A stretch of 64,000 nucleotides of DNA from NCBI GenBank assembly GCA_964030785.1, contig OZ034979.1:36320484-36384483 (forward strand), in the 5' to 3' direction. Position 1 is the stretch's first letter. Every line of letters begins with the position of its first letter. The stretch is from Siderastrea siderea (Eukaryota > Cnidaria > Anthozoa > Scleractinia > Rhizangiidae). Shown here one piece after another: positions 26,001-38,525 of the stretch. A model generated the notes under the pieces. That model was not told the DNA's origin. It did no database searches and saw only the letters and a program-made list of their open reading frames with translations. Position numbers and translations under genes: made by a program.

Positions 26001-29000
26001 AGACCTGGGGAGAGTTCGGGAATTAGGGAGCGGGGGTGGGGTCTGGGTATTTGACCGCCTTCCTTGCATTCACCCCCTCCTCCTCGGTATTTTCTTTGCT
26101 CTTCAACACATGAAAACAACATGGTGGCCGTTTGAACTAAGCGTGCGTACTCACGCAAACGTACAGGAAAAGAACGGACGGTGAACAGCCTAATTTAGCA
26201 AGGAGAAATATTAAACCACTGTGTTTGGCTTTGCCGCAGGTGAATCACATGCAGTATATGGAGGTTGGTGATGATAATTTGTCGTTCGCCATCTGGACTG
26301 GATCCGACCCTAACGCGGAGATCTTTACCATGACCGTTAGCTCATCTGAGAAGAAGAAGGACTGGTTACTAGCGTTGCAGAAGCTGCAGGAATCGCAAAT
26401 CTCGTTCGCTATGGGTAAGTTTAGAATGCCTATTTACCTTACGGATTTCGTCCACAGACTCTGAAGTTAGATTCACATTACACACTAAGTCACAAAAGAG
26501 AATTTTAGATAATTTTAATTAAACGAGGTAAAATACGTTTGTCTGTCGTTTTAACAACTACAAAATTAGAAATAAAAATATTTGAGTGTCCTTGGAGAAC
26601 ACTTGCAGGACCCAAACAGATATTTAACCGCTTCATATAAGTTGTTTGCTTATGTCTGAGACCAGATTCTTGAGCAGTGTTGTTATCGTTGTTTTTAACT
26701 CTCATCCAACTGTTTAATGCAGAATCATCTGAAGGTGGTCACACAATAAACCAGGGAAGAAAAGGTTTGAAGATAAAACTTAAACTGTCAAAAATAATTA
26801 AAAGAATGAAGTTTAACTTATTCTGTTGAATTTTAGAACATAAAATTATTTAGGTTTAGACCTGGTTCCTTAAACTTAAATGTAGCCTTTTCCTTTACGA
26901 AACAAAATTACCGTAAAATGCAAGAAATCAGGACATATTGAAAGTAACAACTCCACAATAATAAAATTTGATGTGTTCTAATAAAACATTAAATTATCCC
27001 CAAAAATAGTCAATTATCCCTGAAGATAACGATAAAACGCGATGTTTTCTGATAAATACACAAAGTTAATTCTGTGCAAAAGTGACATTCTCAAATGTAA
27101 CTTTAGTTGCTGTCTAAAAGCGTCGACTAAATAATCTGGACTTCAAATGAAACGCCCCATACAACTCTCTTATAAAAAATACATATATTGGAAAAACCTC
27201 CGTCAATTAACAAAAACAACAACAGCGACAAAATAATTGTGCTATTCTTATAAAAGGTGAAGATAACCTGAGATCTTTCATCTAAAACTTCTTTCTTTTC
27301 TTTTTAAAACTCGAGTTATGGGAATAAAGTTAAACAGCCTTTCTTTGAAACAGATTTTGTGCTCACCAACGTTTCATTTTTTTCAGCCTTAGGAAATCCC
27401 ATTGAATACCAGAAAAAGCAAGCCAACGGCATGTAAGTAAAACCAAACAGTCTTTATATCTTGCTAGAAACAACCTAGTGGCCGGCTCTCAGAGTTCAGA
27501 ATGAAATTAAGATGGCGGTTTGAGTACGCATTATTGAATGAAAGATTGTTTTGATCTCCTTCTTAGCCCCCCAGCCATGACCCCCACTGCACCTGTGACG
27601 ACGCAAGGTCAAGTGACCCCATCAAGCAGCACATTACCGATGACCAGTTTCGCTCGCGGGCACAGCCTCAGCATGCCTGACACCGGCTCACTCAAGAAGC
27701 CCTCACAGGTAATGGACGCTAGGGTGTTTAAAGAGACTATGACAGCTCTTATTTAACACTTTTAAAAAACCAAGAATTCGTGGCGTCAATAGAAACTTGA
27801 CAGCAATTGTCCAGTTTTGCAAAACGTTACTGTTCACCTACTGTTTTCAAGTTCTGCCGTTATGTTTTGGAAAAATGGCCTAAAACTATCGTAGTTTGCA
27901 AATTGGAGAATTTAGTTTTTGAGGTACAGAGTGGTTTACAATGTTGTCGAAAGTAATTCGCGTTTTGCTTTGGTTTGCTTTACTTCGTTCTGTGATTGGT
28001 TGAAAAATCTCGCGCCACTTTCTCGACCAAACAGAAGTAAAACACAAACTAATCGCGACTTGCTCGCACGCGTTTTCCCGCGCTTGGCGCCGGTTACATG
28101 TCTTTGCTTCGAGTTCTGATTGGTGCAATGGGTAATTTGTGTTTGTTGTGATTGGCTGGGGGAATTATTTTGGTTTTGATTTTACGATACTCATTTGAAA
28201 GGCGCTCTATTTGGCATAATAGCCAATTTTGCTTTTATGAGCACAACTGTCCCAGGCCTAACCCTAACAAGCATGGCGTTTCCTTAAATTTACTGATTGT
28301 TCCCATTCTTTATTTCTAGATACCAGTCTCCTCCAGTCAAACCAACCGCCTCAAACACATGAACCTCATCGACCTGGCTACTGCGCAGTCGCTGGAAGAT
28401 CTGACGTCACCATTCCCCACTGCTTCGGTGAGCGGTCTCTTTACATTGTCAATACCGGTACTTGTTCAAACATTCAACTGATGAGAATAGACGAAGTGAT
28501 CACCAAGGTTGAAATGCTTGATATTTAAACAAATTCTCCTTACTAGTTCTAAAAGAAATGTATGGAGAACAGTAAGGAGCATATGCATTTTTATATCAGG
28601 GCTTGAAGGGTTTACCTTCTTTCGGTGATCTACCTCTAATTACCCCTGAAAAAGTAGCAAACAGAGCCTGAAAAATAAAAAATAAAAACGTTTTCTTCGG
28701 TGTAGGCAATTTGACCAACTCGGTTTGGTATTTTGGACAAAACATATTTCGAGTCACCAACGGACTTCTCTTCCACAGTATAATTTCCTTTATTCTGAAC
28801 TAACTTTTTCCTTTTTAATTCGCCTCGATTTTCTTGCTATGAGTAAATTAACTTACGTTCCATTTGTTGCTGTTTTCAGCGCAATAAGGAACGCTTTGTG
28901 GTGCTAGAGGACTTCAAGTCCAAAGATAAGGACCATCTATCTGTGAAGAAAGGTGAAGTGGTGTTCTTAGTGTCAAACAAGAAACATGACAAGAACTGGA

Positions 29001-32000
29001 GATATGTTTGCAACGTCACTGCGGATAAACTCGGCCTCGTACCCGCCAAGATACTGAGAAAAGAAGCCAATAACAATGTTGAAGGTTAGAAGCGGGAAAA
29101 GCTGGAAACGATGTAGATCACAAGGAGTTCTTTTCTTTCAGGAATGGTCCGGCGAGGAGCGAAAAACCATGCACGAAGTCGTTGTGCGTGTGATTTTCGT
29201 TTTGTGCACGCCTTTTCTCCTGTCCATTTCGTTGTCTTTGAGAGAAGAAAATGACTGCTCCTAATATAGAAAGAATGAAGTGTGTTTTATTACTAGATGT
29301 CGATTTTGACATTTTCTTAAGTGTAGCGTGCGAGACTAACATCAAGGTCACCGTGCCTCACCCAATTCATAATTTCTAAATTTCTTTCTTACAATATCGG
29401 AAATGAGTGTATAATTCAAATTTGCGTTTGTTTTCAGATCAAGAAGGTTTACTTTCTCCAAAGAAAACGGCTGGGTAAGTTCAGCCTTTTGTTTCTTTGT
29501 CTTTTTTTTCTTCACACGGCAAACTGTAGTTGACAAACTCGTGCTTATACATGACGTGCCCTAAAAAACATTTTCTTCCATAGCCTTACCTCTTGCTTTG
29601 ATAAACGTTTACACACCAAATGCGAGTTTGCGAACACGAAAAAGTTGTTGAAAATAGTTGACAAGACTACGGAGGTTTTATTTCTTACCAGCTTCCAACT
29701 TTAGTCATTTTGCCACGTTCACTCACGTTGGTTGTATTAGCCAACATGCCGGAGTTTACCAACTTTAGTTTGTCGTGTGAACATACCTTAACCTTGAACA
29801 GTTTTTACTTTGATATCGCATACTTTGCTCTTATTTGTTTCTAACTTTATTCGTTTGTTCGTGGTTACGTTCGTACTTCCTTTCTTTCGTTTGTTCTTTC
29901 GATTAGTGGGTCTTTCGTTCGTTCAGTCGTTCTTTCATGCGTTCGTTCTTTCTTATCGTTCTTTCATTCGTTCGTGCGTTCGTACTTTTGCGTTTCTTAT
30001 TTTTGTATGCTAGCTTTTCCTTCCTAATTATTTAGTTCCGAAAAAAAAATTTATTTCCGTTATTTTCGTTCGTGTTCAGAACGTTTTCAAGGAAAAAAGT
30101 TTCGCGGCATGAGAGTTTTACGTAAGTTTTATTAATTTGTTTTATTTTGTATGTTTTTTCATTTTAATTTTTACTATAACAATTAAACTTATTACACTAG
30201 CGATTTTCTACACTGGTTATTTTACATTCTGAGCTTGACAATGATGTAATGAAGAGGTCGAAACGTGTTTCGATTTTGTCTCTTTTTTTTCTTATAAAAT
30301 GTATTTCAACAAGTATCATTTAATTTCGTTTTGCCTTTTCAATCACACTCGCCAGCAACCAGGCCCCAGTTGTTCAAAGAGTGGATAATTTTATCCAGTG
30401 GACAAGTCGCTATCCAACGGAGCAATTTTCCTTCAACTTACACGTTTGGCCAGATTTTTGCAAGGCTACACACTTCAATATAGATACACTCTTGCTCTTT
30501 TCATAAATTAGAGGGCTATATAGAGATTTCCCTACATTTTGTATCTTCTGGATTACAGCTTATCCGGTGGATAAAGTTATCCGTTCTTTGAACAACTGGG
30601 GCCAGAACAAGAACTGTTTTCAGCGTAGCTATAATAGTTTAGGAAGCATACACTTCTGCTGTTAAGCACTGCTTTTAAAAGTAAACACTTAAGTAATGCG
30701 AATAAATTAAATCAGTGTATAGCTTACATTGCAAATGACAAAGCTTCGAGAGCTTCAAAATGTTACATTTAGCCGCTATTTCAAAACTAGCCCTAGCTCA
30801 ATTTTATTTTAAGAAAATATTTTTTTTGGGGGGGGGGGGGATCTGGCCGAAAACTCATTTTTCACTTAAAGGCTGTCCTCTTAGTCTCTCTTTGAAAACG
30901 AGGCTATGGATGACTGGCCTGTATGCAGCGTTGTGAATGTCACACTCCGTCCTAGGATCTCTCTCTTTATCCCGCCCTTGGGAGCGAGACTGGCCTCGTT
31001 CTGGTCGAGTTTTTGTCAATGGCGTTGGTTGTGTTTTTCAGCGTACAATATGTAGAGTTAAAACAGTCAATCTACTTCATCCGTGACTGGTGCTTTGGAG
31101 ATTTGAGTTGTCTCCAAAATTACGCATCGGTTTGAATGAAGAATTACACTTAACAGTACACTAAATCTTTTCACTGTTCGGTGTAATCTCGAGAAATTTC
31201 CTCGGAAATTCGAATCTCGTAACGAATTTTCAATTCTTCTTTGCAATTTCAATTATTTATTTTCAACCGACGCGTTAATTTGGAGACTTATTCAAATCTT
31301 CGAAACACTGGTGGGACATAGATTGACTGTAAAAAGTCATTAAGCTTAGCAGAGACTGGTTTAATTATAAAACACAACACTTGCTGCAGTCAGTAACTGT
31401 GGCTTGTTGTTCTCGACCAGATCTGTAAAAGGCAAAAAAGAGAAGATTCTTCCCTCTGTTACACGACATCGGAGTTTTAATACGTAAGTGAGCTGGCCTT
31501 TGTGGCATGTTTAACGTACGCTACTCTGCTTAACTATGCTAACCTCTTAACCACACGCCGCTGGGACTCATAAACTGATCACAGCCGCGAAAAACCTGTT
31601 ATGAACCAAATTCTTTTGAGAGTAAAGCTGCAGCTTTGCGGCCCAATTCCCCACTTGGGGACAAACGGAAACTGAAGATGATGATGAAAGCTGCATCAGA
31701 TCGTTCTTGAGATCACAAAAATCTTGAAACTGCCCTTACAGACTAAATGCTTCAGTTTTAAGGAAGGCTTTAAATTAGCTACAGCTTTTTCATTTCATTT
31801 TGGGATCCCAGCGTTGTCTGCTTAAATATTTAACCTTAACGTGCTGTTAACCCCATCCAGTTATCCCTTGTTACACTGTCGTTACTTGTACGTGTAGTTT
31901 ATTTAACCCTGACTTAACACATGCACTTAAGTCGTCTTCCACCGTCATCGTCACCATCATCATCATCAACATCATCGTTTTCAAGGTCAGTTTTCGTTTT

Positions 32001-35000
32001 CTTTTTTGGGGGTAGACGATAAAGATGCTTTAAAGGAAATTTAAACGGAAAATAAACAGTTTAAACTGCTTTGGTGATGGGAAGTTAAGGTGTATGAAAT
32101 AAAGTTCTCTCCTAAAAAAAGCCGTGTAACGAAACGTTACATATCGTTGCGTGATTTAACGTGACGGTGCGTGACGCAAGTGAAGGATGTTGGGGAAATC
32201 ATATTTCTCTCATGTTGCAGGAATGACGATAAAGCTCGACGAGCTCAGAAGAAAACGAAAGATTCATATCTGAATGCATTCTCCAACAAGATAAAACAGA
32301 ACATTGACAAATATCGTACAGAGTTGACTGGCAACGAGAATGACCACGACAACGAGGACTCTCCTGCAGCAACAACGGTAAGCTACTGTTGTATGTCCTT
32401 GTAGAGGTGTGTCTGTTGGACTGTGTTTGTGTAGTACTGAGTACATGTCTGTGTGTCCTTCGATCTGTCCTGCTCTGTCTGTCTGTCTGTCTCTTTGTCT
32501 GTCTTAAGTGGTCTTTAGTGCTGTGTATCTGTCTGCCTGACTCTGTGTGTAGTACTTGTGTGTCCGTCTGTGTCTCTCTGTCTCTGTATAGTCCCTGTCG
32601 CCAAGTCGGTCTATCTTGTCTGTCTGTTGGACTTTGTGTATGACATGTTTGTGCTCGACGGTCCGACTGTCTCTGCCTTTGTGGTCTGTCGGTCTGCCTG
32701 TCTATTGTAGTCTCTGTTAATTGTCTCATATATGTGGGCTCGTCCACCCGTTCGTTTGTTTATCTGTTTATCCGTTTGCGAGTAATATAGTTTTAAACTA
32801 AATATCTTTGATTGTTTAATTTTCAGAATCAAAAAGGACACTCTACCGAAATAAGTACGTATACTCTTAGTATATTACTTGTAACAGTAGTATATTTTAC
32901 TCTTAGAAGTACTTGAATACATAAACACGTCAACAGCACGTTCTTCGTTCGTGATTCACTTTAAATCCTTTTCTTCAATTCTGCAAGTAATACCCGCACA
33001 TTTCCGACAAAGCACGCAGTAACAATGCATTTAAAGTAAACTTATTAAATTAAACTGTTGCTTTTTTAACACCTAGTTTCTCCTTACAATGTGAAAGCTT
33101 TATCTCGATTTACTACCGAAAACTCGGTTAAAATTTGAAGTAAGGTTATATTAATTGGGTAAACTTATTTTAGTCTCTTTGTTAAACTTAATACCGTAGA
33201 TTAACATTTTCTGTTAATTTTTTAAAATAGCTTTTGCTAACTCGCTAGACTACGAGAAGTCTAACCCCAAATGACAGAGGAGCGTAGACCAATTCACCGA
33301 GCGGCGAAGCTGAGAGTCGCTAGTAGAGTAAAATAAGCGACGACAAACGATCCAACATTGGGCTTTGTATGACTCCAATTTGCCTGATTGCAGTATGTTT
33401 GCCACCCATGAAATTGCGATGAAATACAGTAGGTTCTTGTGATGTCGAATTTGTTGCTTATTCGAGCCAAATAATTTTTTCCTTTTTCCCTCTTCAATTT
33501 TTTGGCATTCAATTCCCGATGACTCGAAAAAGAATTTGTTTACCGTGACGTTCAGTTTAGAGTTTCCAAGATTCTACTTTTCAAAGTTCTGCATAATCGC
33601 GCACGGCAAATCGTTACTTGTAGTGTCGCAACCCTATCTTCTGTCATTTGGCGAGAAATTCAAGACTACTCGTTGTCTTTAATCCAGCTAACGATGCACG
33701 AACGTTCTTACTTTCACGCCGTCAGCATTCATCGAGGTTCTCCATGACGTCGTTATCAAAAGCGGCCAGCATTTGCGGCTACGCTGTCAATTATCATCGC
33801 TCCCCACCCATCCCTACACAGTGAGTTGGACTAAGAACCAGCTTTGTATAGAAAAGGAGGAGAATATCAGAGTAGTTAAGGACGGATGCACGTTTGCGCT
33901 GGACATAACGCCCACAGAGACGGCCGACACAGGCCATTACAAGTGTAGTGTCACGTCTGCGTCACGCAGGATCACTTGTTCTGCTTATGTGGCTGTTATA
34001 GGTAAAAATTTGACCAAAACAGTTTGACCAGTCGGGGTTACAAGTGCCGTTTTCGGAAATGCGTCGGAGAAGCGCCCGAAATTTTCCATTAGTTTTGCCC
34101 AATCACAGGACAGTAGGATAATCGGAAGTTATGCGAGCATTCTGAAAGTTGACGTGTCAGCTATGGTCACCATGAATAATGTTCATGTTGCTCAGTTAAC
34201 AAATTATTCTGACAAAAAACCGCTTGCTCATTTAAGTTATCGGAGACGTGATCCCTGCCGAAAATGGTGCTCGTTTCCTCGACACATGTTTGTTGTTCGA
34301 GTGAAGTGTTGAAAACATGTCTACTAGTAGCGTGATTGTGGTCGTTACACTATGTTCAGTTTGGTGTTAAACCAAAATGTGTCTGAAAATTAATGATAGG
34401 AAAAAAAGGAAAAGATTTCCAGAAATGGCTTCTTTGGAGACCTGTGGCTTGATTGTGAAGCCCTTTCTAGCTTACTTTACACGTTCATTGGTTTCATCTC
34501 GCAGATTGCGTCATGCATTGGCCAAATGAATGGCTTGCTTAGGATAACCTAGCTGCCTCTGCTTTTAAGAACTCTTCTTTAGCTGGCAAAGGCATTATTA
34601 TACTCATCGAAACTATTTTCCCGTAAAACTAACCGCTGGCGCAAGTATAAATAATGGCAACTTTGCCTGTCAAGCCTTTGCGACTTCAACCTTCATTCAT
34701 CGTTTTATAAAATACCTGACTATTCCGCTTTTTGTTACCTGAGTTTTGAGCCAGCAATCATTGCTTGTTTCTTCACAGGTGTCCCCGAGGCTCCTTCGAA
34801 ACCTTACGTCAAAGAAATGTCTTCGTCTTCGCTCGTGCTAAACTGGGAACCACCTCAACTCGACGGCGGGAAGGCGATTACGGGGTACGCGGTTGAGTTC
34901 AAGGAGACTGGGGTGAGCATGTGGATGCCGGCGGTGCCATTTGTGGCGCGAAACACCGCAGTGATTGATGACCTGACGCCTGGCGCCACTTATCAGTTCA

Positions 35001-38000
35001 GAGTCAGTGCTAATAACGAGATCGGTATCAGCAAGCACAGTCCTATCTCCGACTCTATAACACTGGACGTTGAAAGCGGTAAGACTCGCTCCAAACCGGT
35101 TGAACCAGTGTTTTGTTGCCTTTTTAATAACATGGTTGTCTAGGGGTTGCTCCGGTTCTTGTTCTTTGTCTGTGTCATGGGCACTTCAGTAATTCCATGG
35201 GGCTTCTTAAGGCTCCTTCACACGACAAACGAAAGTTTTCAAACTCTTGTTGACAAATATAACTTGGCATTTAAAAACGTCGAAACATCAGTTGGCACAC
35301 CGTCTAGGAGAATTAAGTGGGACCAGGAACTTTTCAATCACTTTTCAATCACTTTTTGTGTTGGCAAATGCATGTGACGGTGTATGCGTGTGTTAAACAT
35401 CTGAATGCCCAACTGCAAACGCGACTTCGTCGAAACTAGTGAATGAGACAAACTTTCTAAAAAACGATCGTAAAGGTTGATATTTATTGAAAGCAGTAAT
35501 CCTTAAAAGCGTAATCGTCAGAGACGTTTGTCTCACTCGTTTGTGAATTTCTCACAAGTGTCCTGTTTAAATGTATAAAATCCTGGCGCATTCTTCTAAC
35601 TTGCTCTGTGTTGCTTTTTACAGAGGAACCTTAACGTCCGGCTAAATCAACGCCAGCTTTCTTCGTACTTCCACAGAACAGAGTTAAATTATTCAGCTAC
35701 TTTAGAGCTCGCTTCTAATATTTCCAACACGTGTAAAGATGGCAAACGTTGTAAAAAAGTAATTTCTACTCTAAATTGCGATATAGTTGTATAAACTTGT
35801 ATTTAAAAAGTCAATAGAACGTACGCTTTGGTAAAAAAAAATTAGGTAGTTGAATATTTAAACTCTAATATAAAAGCTGTTTAGATCAGTCGTTAACTGC
35901 TTTAGAAAATTAGGCTTTGTCAATATGGCTTAAAGTATCGCAAATGAAGTATTGAACCGAGGAAAAAAAATTTTCCTAAAAAAATTTTAAAAAACGAGGT
36001 CTAGGTTATGAGGTTATTTTCCTTTGAAAAAGTTAAACGCACTTCAAATCACGTGATCTGCTGGTCAGCCATAAATCACGTGCAGTCAGAAATCTGACCA
36101 ATCATTTACCTCGTTGTAATTGTTTCTCGCGTGCATGTGAATGAGAAGGGCGTGCGGGCACGACCTTGCATTCAATTTGCCACCAATCAGATTGGACTTT
36201 TTTCTGGAAAATAACTGAAGACCTTTCTTTTCGTTACTAAAGATTTTCCTCTGAGAGCAAACAAGTGAATTCTAAATGGAGTTTCAGGGTATTATTGTAT
36301 TTTAGAGTAGCTAGGAAATTAGAAACCGTTAATTCTTTTTTAAACGTTTTGGTTAAATGGAAGAAAAACAGGCATCTCCAATGATTTTGAAAACGAGATA
36401 ATAAAATTTCCCTCCACTGAACCAAATTAACCCTCTATTGTGTTAAATGTAAATTTTGGTTGACTGCCGTGATTGGCATTTGAAATTAATGGAGGAAATT
36501 ATTTTGATATTTTTTAAAATTTAATTTATTTACTGAATTAAAAGTTCACTTGCTAAGTGAGGTAGCTCTTCAGAGCCGAGGCTAGGCTGATTAATAATGA
36601 TAATGTTAAACTCGCTCAAATCGATTTAACTGAATGTGCTATTAAATAAATGATTTAAATTAGCTGCAAGTTAGAAATGAACGCAAATTGAGTCGTCAAA
36701 TTGATTAATTGATGGTTGCTGTAAGTTGCCTTTCTAGTCTGTTAGTTAAAAATCTGAAAGTTTAACCGCAATTAAACATTTCAACGTAAACAGAACTATG
36801 TGTTAAGCGTTGTTGTTGTTTTTGTCCTCCGTGGTGATTTTCTGGATTTTACTGGCGGGAGGGGGGATCCTGCTACGGGGCTGTTGGGATTTACTCCTCC
36901 CTCCCTCCCCTCCCCTCCCCTCCCCTCCCCTCCCCTCCCCTTTCCCCAACTCCTCTTGTGTTGCCAACTACATATTCATAATTTGCTGCTGGAGCATGCC
37001 CCTTGCATATCAGCAGAAACTCACCCCTGTGGCCCTCGTTCTTATACACTCCCCCCTCCATACACACACCCATCAAAAATCCTGGACACGCCCCTAGAGG
37101 TCACGTTTTACTCACCAGGAGACATTGCGTCGCTGTAAACCAATTTCTTTCTTTCTTCCTTGACCTCAGTTATTCTCTGACGTTCGAATAAAAAAAAAGA
37201 ACGTATGCATGCGCTAAGCTGAATTACATTGTTAGCGAAATTGAATTTACCTGATGTTCTGTTTTCATTGCCCCCGTACTGAATATTTGGGATGCGGTCC
37301 TGAAGTAAGTAGCCTGGGACGTTTGTTACTTATCCGAACGCTGCACGTAGGCTTTGCGACACTGTATGGAGACTAGTCATTCCCGACTTGTAAATCCACG
37401 ATCGAAAATGGACATTAGAGGAAATTAGATCTGAGTACAATTACGAGAACGAGTACAAGCACGCCTTTTTCAAATTTCAAATCAGTGACGTTCCCAAAAT
37501 TCTCAGCTCTCCTTGTTGATCAGTAGAGGCGGGGGCTTTGGAAACGAGATTTGTGTGACACATAATAATCTGAAGCATGCGCTCAAGGTTCGAAAAGTCG
37601 CACTCGCACTGAGGCCCCGACGACCCTGCGCTCGCACAGTCGCCTTCCCAATATCTATTTTACAGTTTGTGTGCTTAGTGACCTGGCCTTTGAGTGTAAG
37701 TGAGGCTGGAGTTGATCTTGTTGGCATGTAAATGATGTTGTTCTCATGCTAACTAGTTTGTATTTACATATGAAAAGGGTTTGTATCAAAACAAGGTCAA
37801 CTACAGCCTCACTTCCACTCAGGCCAGGTCACTAAGCACACAACTGTAAAATGGACAATTCACCTTCAAGGGAAACTGAAATGTGGTACCTTGTCGCGAC
37901 GACGAAACTGACCCCCCACTCGTGTGCAGACTACTCTGGGTGCTGTCGGGTACTCATCTTGTATGGAGCCTTAGAGGACTTTTTGCAGCGGCGATATCTT

Positions 38001-38446
38001 AATGTGTTTCCTTTTGGCGAAGGAAAACAGTTGTTCCTAAAGTGACAACAATTGGGTCCTCAGTATATGAAAAGTCCACTCTAGTGGTCAACAACAGACT
38101 GAAAGATCACAGACTCTTTTATTACCCAGGCCCCACTCTCAGTTTGAGTTCATTGTCCTGTTTTTGAGGAGTTGTTTGTCCGTTTTTGTCCTCAGACGAC
38201 GAGAAGAAAAAGAAGAACAAAAGAAAAGTCCGAAGCGGCTCTAAAATGTGGCCTATCATCTGGAAAAAAGACATCGATAATTTTCATAATATTTACGCTG
38301 AGCTGGGCAGGTAAGAAGAACTGTGGGACGTGACAATGTTTATAAACTCTCGTTACTTTCTGTCTAAATCACTCCATTAGATTGAGTTTTCCGTCCTATG
38401 CGCGACTGGGGTTTGAAGGCTTTGGTTAATTGATTGATTGATCGAT

Positions 38447-38525
<79 letters not shown>

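Larger units (their letters stand above)
35079..38195 (+). other. Long Trio intron between FN3 and kinase exons (3.1 kb)
   Basis: No exon found. It holds an AT-rich first half, a (TCCCC)n tract at 36,905-36,940 and a strong fold-back repeat at 37,657-37,852. Alternative transcripts without the kinase could in principle end here, but no clear terminal exon is visible. Confidence 0.5.

Noticed and set aside
32199..32747. 182-aa minus-strand frame rich in RQTDRQ repeats
   Set aside because: Translation of the TGTC/TCTG simple repeat and antisense to Trio exon 36.
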